Below, one piece after another: positions 14,727-20,704 of a DNA stretch of 21,935 nucleotides; the first letter of the stretch is position 1; the number at the start of each line of letters is the position of its first letter. Under the pieces are notes generated by a model. That model saw only the letters and a list, made by a program, of their open reading frames with translations. It ran no database searches and was not told where the DNA came from. The stretch is taken from positions 1-21,935 of the IMG/VR virus record IMGVR_UViG_3300023175_001379; one strand, 5' to 3'. The position numbers were made by a program, and so were the translations under genes. Source of the DNA: a virus.

Positions 14727-16865
14727 ATGACAGATAACACTATGAATAAAAAATCACAACTTGCAAAATTACTTGCAACAGAAAATATTGAAGTACAAGA
14801 AAATGCTGTACAAACTGCTTCGTTTGATGTAGTCAATAGAATATTAACAATTCCTATCTTTAAAGAAGAACAAAAATCCAAACATGTTTATGACATGTTG
14901 GTTGGTCATGAGGTATCTCATGCTTTACATACTCCTGCTGAGTCATGGAAAGATATGGCAAATAGAACTAAAGAATTTAAATCATTTGTAAACGTTATTG
15001 AAGACGCTAGAATTGATAAACTTATACAGAAAAAATATCCTGGTCTTACTGACGACTATATCAAAGGTTTTGATAAAATGTACAAAGATAATTTCTTTGG
15101 TACTAAAGGTAAAAACATACAAACTGATTATTCATTAATTGATAAAATTAATTTATACTATAAATCATCTAAAAACCTTGATTTTAAATTTACTAAAAAA
15201 GAAAAAATATTAGTTGACGCTGTTGATAAATGTAAAACGTTTGATGATGTTTTAAAACTATCAGAAGAAATACTTGGTTATTGTAAAGATGAATTAAAGA
15301 AAAAAACTGAATTACAAAAAGTTTATGTATCATCATCAATGGGTGATAAACAATCAGATTCAGATATGGATAGTAATGACTCAAATAAAACTTCAGATGA
15401 AAAATTAGATGAATGGTTAGAAAAAAAATCAGAGTCAGATGAATCAGATGATGAGGCAAACAAAAAAGACTCTAAACAAACTGGTGGTAGTGGTGCAGGC
15501 ACAACTGATAATACACCAAGTGAATTAAGACCTCTTACTGCTGAGATGTATGAAACATCGGTTAAAGGTATTACAGATGATAAAGCCCATGACAGATGTT
15601 ATGCTGAATTACCAAAAGTTAATCTTAAAAAATTAATTATTCCTTATTCTAAATTTATTAGAGATGTTATGGTATACGACAATTCATATAATAATACAGA
15701 ATATGATAAACAACAAATTAATAAGGCAAAAGTTAGAACTCAAAAATTTATGAAAGAGTCTTCTAATGTTGTTAATTTTTTAGTTAAAGAATTTGAGATG
15801 AAAAAAAATGCTAAGTTATATGCTCGCGCTTCACAAGATAAAACAGGTATTATTGATCCTCTTAAATTACATACTTACAAGTTTGCTGAAGATATATTTA
15901 AAAAGATAACTACTATACCTAATCAAAAAAATCACGGTATGATTTTATTACTTGATTGGTCTGGTTCTATGCAAAAACACATATTACCTACAGTTGAACA
16001 ATTATTAAACTTAACTTTATTCTGTAAAAAGATTAATATACCTTTTTCAGTTTATGCATTTATGAATAATTGTAGAGATTCAAAAAATGATTATTCAGAG
16101 TCTGGTTTTACTGTTAATAGTAAAACAATATTACCTGACGCTTCTACAAAACTTGTACAATTGTTTTCACATAAACAATCAAAAGTTGATTATATGAGAT
16201 GTGCTACTATATTACACAGAGCTGCAATGTACTTTGGTGATTATTATACTTCCAGACGTTACGATCCAATGAATGAAGATCAAACTGTTCCTTCAATTTC
16301 AAATGATTATTATTTATCCTCAACACCACTTAATGAGTCGTTAATCGGTATGGATCATATTATCAAAAAATTCAAAAAAGATTACAATACTGATAAGTTG
16401 TCACTTGTTACTTTAACAGACGGCGCCTCTAACAGTATGGACAGACATGGTAGTGGTGAATTGTATATTAAACTAAACGGCAAATATCAAATGGCAGGTA
16501 GTTATTATATGGAACGTAAAGATTTCACTAGTGTTATGTTAAGATACTTAAAAAAGAAGTATGATTTACAAACTATTGGTTTCTATCTAGTTTCAAAATA
16601 TAGAGAATTACAATATCAGTTAAGAGTGCCTTACAATAAAGAGTTGTTGGCTAAAAAAATGTTTACTAAAGACAAATTTATCGCTGATTATAATACTGCT
16701 TATGATGTTTACTTTTATGTTAACTCTGGCACTAGAGTTGCTAATCAAGTATTCGAATCAGATTCAACTGATAAGAGAACTTTAAAAAAGATGTTTATGT
16801 CGGGAATGAAAAAACGAATCAATTCCAGAGTATTATTACAAAACTTTATCAAAAGGATCGCATAA
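14727..16865 (+). CDS. CobT-like VWA protein with HExxH metallopeptidase motif
   Basis: This protein has 712 residues. The N-terminus has HEVSH (61-65) inside GHEVSHALHTP and then NVIEDARID (89-97), whose E92 could be the third zinc ligand, a gluzincin-like arrangement. A Ser/Asp/Glu-rich low-complexity stretch (about 205-255) is typical of CobT. The C-terminus is a von Willebrand A domain with MIDAS motif DWSGS (410-414) and TDG around D565. Marine T4-like phages carry such genes next to a CobS-like ATPase, often annotated as cobaltochelatase. A general MoxR/VWA metal-insertion or chaperone machine is equally likely. Transcription probably starts just upstream of the ATG. Confidence 0.85.
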   Translation: MTDNTMNKKSQLAKLLATENIEVQENAVQTASFDVVNRILTIPIFKEEQKSKHVYDMLVGHEVSHALHTPAESWKDMANRTKEFKSFVNVIEDARIDKLIQKKYPGLTDDYIKGFDKMYKDNFFGTKGKNIQTDYSLIDKINLYYKSSKNLDFKFTKKEKILVDAVDKCKTFDDVLKLSEEILGYCKDELKKKTELQKVYVSSSMGDKQSDSDMDSNDSNKTSDEKLDEWLEKKSESDESDDEANKKDSKQTGGSGAGTTDNTPSELRPLTAEMYETSVKGITDDKAHDRCYAELPKVNLKKLIIPYSKFIRDVMVYDNSYNNTEYDKQQINKAKVRTQKFMKESSNVVNFLVKEFEMKKNAKLYARASQDKTGIIDPLKLHTYKFAEDIFKKITTIPNQKNHGMILLLDWSGSMQKHILPTVEQLLNLTLFCKKINIPFSVYAFMNNCRDSKNDYSESGFTVNSKTILPDASTKLVQLFSHKQSKVDYMRCATILHRAAMYFGDYYTSRRYDPMNEDQTVPSISNDYYLSSTPLNESLIGMDHIIKKFKKDYNTDKLSLVTLTDGASNSMDRHGSGELYIKLNGKYQMAGSYYMERKDFTSVMLRYLKKKYDLQTIGFYLVSKYRELQYQLRVPYNKELLAKKMFTKDKFIADYNTAYDVYFYVNSGTRVANQVFESDSTDKRTLKKMFMSGMKKRINSRVLLQNFIKRIA

Positions 16866-16883
16866 ATGCAGGGTTTTTTTCGC

Positions 16884-16912
16884 TTGACTTTTACCCCAAA
16901 AAATGATAGCAT
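16884..16912 (+). promoter_or_regulatory. sigma70-like promoter (TTGACT / TAGCAT) with normal leader
   Basis: TTGACT (16884-16889), 17 bases, TAGCAT (16907-16912). The start point near 16919 gives a leader of about 28 bases with AAAGGA (16933-16938) eight bases before the ATG. It shares both boxes with the promoter at 14689. Confidence 0.7.
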
Positions 16913-16946
16913 ATATGTATAACTTAAATATGAAAGGACTTATATT

Positions 16947-18146
16947 ATGATTGAGTTAAACAAAAAACAAAAATCCGTGTTGAAAGTATTAAAAGATACT
17001 TACAAAAAAGACACGGTTACTAGACAAGAAATAAATGCTCTAGTTGATAAGAAGGTAATATCAAATCCTTCTTGGTTAAAATCAGACAAATTTAAAGTTG
17101 GCAGAGGAGTTTATACTCTTAATGTTGACTCTATGAATGATACAACCACAGTTGATACAACTGATACTAAAATTTCAAATGATACAAAGGCTGCCTATAT
17201 TGTGTCTTCATTGACCGACAATGTAGTTCCTCAAAAGGATACTGACTTTGTTAAGTTTGGTAACTATACTGACATAAACAGTATTGTAAAATCTAAAAAA
17301 TTCTATCCTGTTTTTATCACAGGTCTTTCTGGTAACGGTAAGACACTTGCTGTGACTCAGGCATGTGCCGAGGCAAAACGTGAAATGATTAGATGTAACA
17401 TTACAATTGAAACTGATGAGGATGATTTACTTGGTGGTTACAGACTAAAAGATGGTCAGACCGTATGGCAAAATGGTCCTGTAATTGAGGCCATGGAACG
17501 TGGCGCTGTTCTTTTACTTGATGAGATTGACCTTGCAAGTAATAAGATTATGTGTTTACAACCTATCCTTGAGGGTTCAGGTGTCTATGTTAAAAAGATA
17601 AACAAGTTTGTTAAACCTAAACTTGGCTTCAATGTGATTGCAACTGCTAACACTAAAGGTCAAGGTAGTGATGACGGTAAGTTTATCGGTACTAATGTTC
17701 TTAACGAGGCATTCCTTGAGAGATTTCCTGTTACATTTGAACAAGAATATCCAAGTGCTAAGATTGAAGAAAAAATTGTTAGTACAAAATTAAAATCTGC
17801 TGGTAAGTCTGATGACAAGTTTGCTCACAATCTAGTAACGTGGGCTGATGTGATTAGAAAAACCTACAAAGATGGCGGTGTTGATGAGATTATAAGTACA
17901 AGAAGACTTGTACATATCGCTGAGGCATACGGCATCTTTAAAAATAAAATGAAGGCAATATCTGTATGTACTAATAGATTTGATGATGATACCAAAACAT
18001 CATTTGTTGATCTATACAGTAAAGTAGATAGTGGTGCTTCTGTAGATGAAATCCTTGACGCTAAGAAGAAGGCTGATGAGGCAGAAATTCTACAAGAGAA
18101 TTCCAATGATAGTGAGGATGACGAAGACGGAGACATAAATGTCTAA
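16947..18146 (+). CDS. cobS: CobS/MoxR-like AAA+ ATPase
   Basis: This 399-residue protein has an N-terminal winged-helix-like part (1-60), a linker rich in Thr/Asp, then an AAA+ domain. Walker A is GLSGNGKT (126-133), Walker B LLLDEID (189-195), the sensor-1 asparagine lies in ATANT (232-236) and a likely arginine finger in FLERF (256-260). The C-terminal tail is acidic (SEDDEDGD). CobS with CobT forms the ATP-driven part of cobaltochelatase; MoxR relatives act with VWA proteins as metal-insertion chaperones. The VWA partner is immediately upstream. No CobN-like chelatase subunit is in the window, so cobalamin synthesis itself is not supported. Confidence 0.9.
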   Translation: MIELNKKQKSVLKVLKDTYKKDTVTRQEINALVDKKVISNPSWLKSDKFKVGRGVYTLNVDSMNDTTTVDTTDTKISNDTKAAYIVSSLTDNVVPQKDTDFVKFGNYTDINSIVKSKKFYPVFITGLSGNGKTLAVTQACAEAKREMIRCNITIETDEDDLLGGYRLKDGQTVWQNGPVIEAMERGAVLLLDEIDLASNKIMCLQPILEGSGVYVKKINKFVKPKLGFNVIATANTKGQGSDDGKFIGTNVLNEAFLERFPVTFEQEYPSAKIEEKIVSTKLKSAGKSDDKFAHNLVTWADVIRKTYKDGGVDEIISTRRLVHIAEAYGIFKNKMKAISVCTNRFDDDTKTSFVDLYSKVDSGASVDEILDAKKKADEAEILQENSNDSEDDEDGDINV

Positions 18147-18186
18147 CCTATTGAGTAGTCAAAAATCTATCCATAGTGTAAGTCCG

Positions 18187-18220
18187 CTTGTGGGGGTTGT
18201 GCCCCACAAGTTAAACTTTT
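18187..18220 (+). terminator. Stable hairpin terminator after cobS-like gene
   Basis: CTTGTGGGG (18187-18195) pairs perfectly with CCCCACAAG (18202-18210) around GTTGTG, followed by TTAAACTTTTT. The GC content is striking for this genome. The T tract is interrupted, so it may be a terminator, an attenuator or an mRNA-stabilising hairpin for the short gene and bS21 gene downstream. Confidence 0.75.
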
Positions 18221-18232
18221 TACAGGAGAATA

Positions 18233-18559
18233 ATGAGTAATTTTAAAGATAACAGTGGTTTAGAAAAAATAAAACCAAAAATGTCACAAGAAGAACGTGA
18301 TAAATTAATGAAAAAGTTTTTAGAAAAAGGTGGCAAAATACAAAAGTTAAAAGCAGGTTATCCTACTAATGTAGGTAGTTTAGATAGGTCTAAGAAACCT
18401 GCCTATACAAAAGAAGATATTGAAAAAGGTATAACTGGTAAAGCACCAAGACCTGATTATAAGACTTATAAAAAAGGTTCGTACCATGACTTTGATGTGG
18501 GTGGTGATAAACCACCTGTATGGGAAAAACAACCAAAAAATGAGATGGGAGGTAAATAG
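18233..18559 (+). CDS. Small basic hypothetical protein
   Basis: This 108-residue Lys-rich protein has a helical N-terminal third (SQEERDKLMKKFLEKGGKIQ) and a Gly/Pro/Tyr-rich, probably disordered rest. AGGAG lies just before the ATG. It comes three bases before the bS21 start, so the two are coupled. No family is recognised. The charge and its pairing with a ribosomal protein make RNA or ribosome binding a reasonable guess, nothing more. Confidence 0.7.
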   Translation: MSNFKDNSGLEKIKPKMSQEERDKLMKKFLEKGGKIQKLKAGYPTNVGSLDRSKKPAYTKEDIEKGITGKAPRPDYKTYKKGSYHDFDVGGDKPPVWEKQPKNEMGGK

Positions 18560-18562
18560 TTA

Positions 18563-18805
18563 GTGTCAATTACAGTAGAAGTAAGAGGTGGCAATTTAGA
18601 AAAGGCTTTGCGTGTACTTAAAAAGAAAGTACAAAAAGCAGGTATTATCAAACAGATAAGAGATAAAAAATACTTTATGAAACCGTCTGAAATCAAACGT
18701 GAAAAGGCCAAAGAACGATCTAAGATTATTAGAAAAGCACAAAAAGCTAATGATGAAATTTTAGGATATCGTTGGGTAAAAGGCGTAAAAGTAAAGAAAA
18801 TATAG
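18563..18805 (+). CDS. rpsU: Ribosomal protein bS21 (phage-encoded)
   Basis: This 80-residue protein opens ITVEVRGGNLEKALRVLKKK, the near-invariant start of bacterial 30S protein bS21, followed by VQKAGI and the basic helical region KREKAKERSKIIRKAQKAN. The C-terminal GYRWVKGVKVKKI extends beyond short bS21 forms. The start is GTG with GGGAGG (18547-18552) at good spacing. bS21 sits by the anti-Shine-Dalgarno end of 16S rRNA and affects initiation. Viral bS21 genes, including in pelagiphages, are known from published surveys. It may replace host bS21 and favour phage messages. Confidence 0.93.
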   Translation: MSITVEVRGGNLEKALRVLKKKVQKAGIIKQIRDKKYFMKPSEIKREKAKERSKIIRKAQKANDEILGYRWVKGVKVKKI

Positions 18806-18847
18806 GAATTCTATGCCGTCTGTGTTGAATGATTATATATATTATTA

Positions 18848-18986
18848 CTACAAGGCTATTCGTAAGACCTTGTAGAGGTATAGATAGGTTAGGGTAGTGC
18901 CTTGATTTTAATCTAAAACTACCCATAAAAAACGGTGACGTTTGGTAGTTTAACTCCGTGACAAAACGAAACTACCATTTTATTTT
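18848..18986 (+). other. Non-coding spacer with three inverted repeats
   Basis: The 287-base gap 18806-19092 has no convincing gene. It holds three hairpins: CTACAAGG (18848-18855) with CCTTGTAG (18868-18875); GGGTAGT (18892-18898) with ACTACCC (18918-18924); and GGTAGTTT (18944-18951) with AAACTACC (18969-18976), followed by ATTTTATTTTAT. The last looks like a terminator for the bS21 operon. The GGTAG/CTACC arms can also pair between hairpins 2 and 3, so a structured RNA with alternative folds is possible. No tRNA features were found. Confidence 0.6.
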
Positions 18987-18996
18987 ATAAGAAGGG

Positions 18997-19026
18997 TTGA
19001 CATTTCACAAATCGTTCTTATATAAA
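18997..19026 (+). promoter_or_regulatory. Hsp20 promoter, sigma70 boxes merged with a late box
   Basis: TTGACA (18997-19002) is followed at 18 bases by TATAAA (19021-19026). The same bases form TATAAATA (19021-19028), the T4-type late element. The gene could be read by host sigma early and by gp55 late. The start point near 19033 leaves a leader of about 60 bases. Confidence 0.75.
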
Positions 19027-19028
19027 TA

Positions 19029-19089
19029 ATATTGAATATGCCAAATGGGTATTCGATATAAAGATAACTTTGCTTAAACAAGGAGGTTA
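19029..19089 (+). promoter_or_regulatory. Hsp20 5' leader, candidate RNA thermometer
   Basis: ATATTGAATA (19029-19038) can pair with TATTCGATAT (19050-19059), partly upstream of the predicted RNA start. TAACTTT (19065-19071) can pair with GAGGTTA (19083-19089) through seven pairs, two of them G-U, covering the Shine-Dalgarno core AGGAGG (19081-19086). A weak wobble-rich stem over the ribosome site before a heat-shock gene is the arrangement of ROSE/fourU-type thermometers. This is inferred by hand pairing. Confidence 0.45.
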
Positions 19090-19092
19090 ATT

Positions 19093-19536
19093 ATGACTAA
19101 TAAAGCATTATCTATTTTCAATCAATTAAGACCACTAACTGTAGGATTTGATGACACGTTCAGACATTTTGAATCAATGTTTGATCATCAGTTAGATCAT
19201 ATCCAAACTACAGCTTTTCCTTATTACAATATAGTAAAACAGGATAAGAATAAGTACGATATTGAAATCGCACTTGCTGGTTATAATAAAAAAGATATAA
19301 ACATCGACCTTGAGGATGGTGTTTTATCTATTGAGTCTAAAAAAGACGAAAAGGAAGATACTAAAGATGGAGAAGTAATCCATAAAGGTATCGCTAAAAG
19401 ATACTTTAAAAAATCTTTTACAATCGCTGAAGACGTTGAAGTTAAAGGCGCTGAACTAAAAGACGGCTTGTTAAGGGTGTCTTTAGAGAGAATAGTTCCA
19501 GAACATAAAAAGCCTAGAACTATCTCAATCAAATAA
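19093..19536 (+). CDS. hsp20: Small heat shock protein Hsp20 (IbpA-like)
   Basis: This 147-residue ATP-independent chaperone holds unfolding proteins. The N-terminal region (about 1-38) has the IbpA-like TVGFDDTFRHFESMF. The alpha-crystallin domain runs about 39-140, with YDIEIALAGYNKKDI and the hallmark LKDGLLRVSL near the end. The C-terminal ISI (I-x-I) tail motif mediates oligomer assembly. Hsp20 is a common gene of marine T4-like phages and is thought to protect folding of virion proteins or host machinery during infection. AAGGAGGT precedes the ATG. Confidence 0.95.
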   Translation: MTNKALSIFNQLRPLTVGFDDTFRHFESMFDHQLDHIQTTAFPYYNIVKQDKNKYDIEIALAGYNKKDINIDLEDGVLSIESKKDEKEDTKDGEVIHKGIAKRYFKKSFTIAEDVEVKGAELKDGLLRVSLERIVPEHKKPRTISIK

Positions 19537-19544
19537 TAAAACCA

Positions 19545-19577
19545 ATATCTGGTATGTTTTAAACGCATACCAGATAT
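19545..19577 (+). terminator. 12-bp perfect hairpin after hsp20, overlapping a late promoter
   Basis: ATATCTGGTATG (19545-19556) pairs perfectly with CATACCAGATAT (19566-19577) around a nine-base loop, nine bases after the hsp20 stop. No T tract follows on this strand, so it is more likely an RNA 3'-end protector or attenuator than a classical terminator. Its right arm shares bases 19575-19577 with the TATAAATA box. Confidence 0.6.
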
Positions 19578-19582
19578 AAATA
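19575..19582 (+). promoter_or_regulatory. T4-type late promoter (TATAAATACTTT)
   Basis: TATAAATACTTT is almost the full T4 late consensus (TATAAATACTATT). The start point should fall near 19588-19590, at the first base of the glutamine-riboswitch-like fold. This is the best late promoter in the window. Confidence 0.8.
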
Positions 19583-19588
19583 CTTTAT

Positions 19589-19642
19589 ATCGTTCATCTT
19601 TTTAAAAGACGGAAGTAGGCATATGCCGAAGGAACGCACCTA
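19589..19642 (+). ncRNA. Glutamine riboswitch (glnA / Downstream-peptide type)
   Basis: The conserved segments of the glutamine aptamer are present in order: CGTTCATC (19591-19598), GACGGAAGTAGG (19608-19619) and CCGAAGGAACGCACC (19626-19640). P1 is CGTTC/GAACG (19591-19595 with 19632-19636), P2 is TCTTT/AAAGA (19597-19601 with 19605-19609) and P3 is GGC/GCC around ATAT (19618-19627). Downstream CCTA (19639-19642) can pair with TAGG (19649-19652), the edge of the Shine-Dalgarno sequence, a plausible switch element. RNAs of this class precede glutamine-metabolism genes or short peptides in cyanobacteria, cyanophages and marine metagenomes. I identified it from memory of the consensus; glnA versus Downstream-peptide subclass is not settled. 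Confidence 0.88.
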
Positions 19643-19660
19643 ACTTTATAGGAGGGTGTT

Positions 19661-19816
19661 ATGAATTTTAAATGGGACTTGAAAAATCTTTTTACTCAAA
19701 AGAGTAGAGAAGAATCAACAAAAGCTCAATTAAGAAAAAGAAGTAAAGACTCTATTGCTAGACCAAAGGCAGAGAAAAACATTACTTCAAAAGATCCACG
19801 TTTACAAGGAATATAG
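19661..19816 (+). CDS. 51-residue basic peptide under riboswitch control
   Basis: A short frame begins at ATG 19661 behind AGGAGGGTG (19650-19658) and stops at 19814-19816. It starts MNFKWDLKNLFTQKSREEST, continues with an Arg/Lys-rich centre (AQLRKRSKDSIARPK) and ends SKDPRLQGI; there is no cysteine, signal peptide or membrane segment. It occupies the place of the 17-100-residue 'downstream peptides' that follow this riboswitch class. In cyanobacteria the glutamine riboswitch controls a small basic inhibitor of glutamine synthetase. A similar host-enzyme modulator role is a hypothesis; I see no clear similarity to IF7/IF17. Confidence 0.85.
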   Translation: MNFKWDLKNLFTQKSREESTKAQLRKRSKDSIARPKAEKNITSKDPRLQGI

Positions 19817-19820
19817 AGTA

Positions 19821-19849
19821 TTGACTTTGTGAATTGAATCGAGTATAAT
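19821..19849 (+). promoter_or_regulatory. sigma70 promoter for peroxiredoxin
   Basis: TTGACT (19821-19826), 17 bases, TATAAT (19844-19849). The start point near 19856 gives a leader of about 23 bases with TGAGGA before the ATG at 19879, so this message is leadered. Confidence 0.88.
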
Positions 19850-19878
19850 ATATAATTAAATAATATGAGGAATATAAT

Positions 19879-20400
19879 ATGAAACAAGGTGATAAATTAC
19901 CACAAGTAAATTTTAGAGTAAGGTCACTAGGTGAGTGGCAAAATACAAATACAGATACTTATTTTAAAGACAAAAAAGTAATCTTATTTTCACTACCTGG
20001 TGCCTTTACTCCAACATGCTCAAACCAACAACTACCTGGCTTTGAAAAACTTGCTAATGTTTTTAAAGAACATGGCATAGATGAAATTTATTGTATGTCA
20101 GTAAATGATTCGTTTGTTATGAACGCATGGGCAGATAAACAAAAACTAGAAAATATAAAAGTCATACCAGATGGTAATGGTGAGTTTACAGAAAAAGTTG
20201 GAATGTTGTGTTCAAAAAGAGATAAGTGTTTTGGTGACAGGTCTTGGAGATATGCTGCTATTATCAATGATGGTGTAGTAGAAAAAGTGTTTGAAGAACC
20301 TGGAAAAGCAGATGACTTATCTGAAGATCCATATGGCGAATCTTCACCAGAAAATGTTTTAAAATTTTTACAAGCAACTACTAATGGTAATAGAATATAG
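19879..20400 (+). CDS. Peroxiredoxin (Prx5/type II, AhpC/TSA family)
   Basis: This 173-residue thiol peroxidase reduces hydrogen peroxide and organic peroxides. The active-site motif PGAFTPTCS (40-48) places the peroxidatic cysteine at C47, with Thr44 in the usual position. The catalytic arginine is probably in GDRSWRYAAII. Extra cysteines lie at DEIYCMSV and in MLCSKRDKC, possible resolving partners. Prx5 enzymes are reduced by glutaredoxin or thioredoxin; no such partner is in the window. Carried by a phage, it is an auxiliary gene that would protect infected cells from oxidative stress. It has its own host-type promoter. Confidence 0.93.
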   Translation: MKQGDKLPQVNFRVRSLGEWQNTNTDTYFKDKKVILFSLPGAFTPTCSNQQLPGFEKLANVFKEHGIDEIYCMSVNDSFVMNAWADKQKLENIKVIPDGNGEFTEKVGMLCSKRDKCFGDRSWRYAAIINDGVVEKVFEEPGKADDLSEDPYGESSPENVLKFLQATTNGNRI

Positions 20401-20404
20401 GTCA

Positions 20405-20433
20405 TTGACTAACCTATATGTTTGTGATATAAT
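20405..20433 (+). promoter_or_regulatory. sigma70 promoter for DUF3310-gp45-gp44 genes
   Basis: TTGACT (20405-20410), 17 bases, TATAAT (20428-20433). The ATG at 20440 is seven bases after the -10 box with no Shine-Dalgarno sequence, predicting a leaderless mRNA. The 16 bases TATAATAATATTATGA spanning -10 box to start codon are identical to those at gp55 (5705-5720). Confidence 0.88.
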
Positions 20434-20439
20434 AATATT

Positions 20440-20703
20440 ATGAAATACAATGAAGATAAAATATGTAAAGAGATTTTAGATTATATAAAATCTACATATG
20501 GTCAACATTACTCATCTGGTAAAGATGGTATTCAAACTTTAGATTTATTAAAGTCTATTGGTATTAAAAGTGATTTTTGCCAAGCCAACGCAATTAAATA
20601 TTTGTCTAGGTATGGTAGAAAAAATGGTTATAATCGTAAAGACTTGTTAAAAGCAATTCATTATGTTATACTATTATTAAATAATGATAAGGAGAAAATA
20701 TAA
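20440..20703 (+). CDS. DUF3310-type protein
   Basis: This 87-residue protein carries SSGKDGIQTLDLLKSIGI, then FCQANAIKYLSRYGRKNGYNRKDLLKAIHYVILLL, the full signature of the DUF3310 phage family, sometimes labelled nucleotide kinase without proof. The family is common next to phage DNA-replication and nucleotide-metabolism genes. Its place directly before the sliding clamp fits a replication-linked role. It heads the replisome transcript and should be translated from a leaderless mRNA. Confidence 0.88.
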   Translation: MKYNEDKICKEILDYIKSTYGQHYSSGKDGIQTLDLLKSIGIKSDFCQANAIKYLSRYGRKNGYNRKDLLKAIHYVILLLNNDKEKI

Positions 20704-20704
20704 T

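Noticed and set aside
16866-16883. Terminator after the CobT-like gene (GCATAAATGC with a T run)
   Set aside because: The stem has only four pairs with a two-base loop, and the T run is offset by AGGG, so it is not convincing.
14727-18146. Cobalamin biosynthesis operon
   Set aside because: Only CobS/CobT-like subunits are visible, without CobN or other pathway genes, and MoxR/VWA pairs serve other roles.
18944-18976. H-type pseudoknot using CGTTT/AAACG plus GGTAGTTT/AAACTACC
   Set aside because: Both stems would be joined by zero-length crossing loops, which is sterically unlikely; a simple hairpin explains the repeats.
18806-18990. Possible tRNA or tmRNA in the spacer
   Set aside because: Hairpins are present, but there is no T-loop GTTCGA-type sequence, acceptor stem or CCA in the right order.
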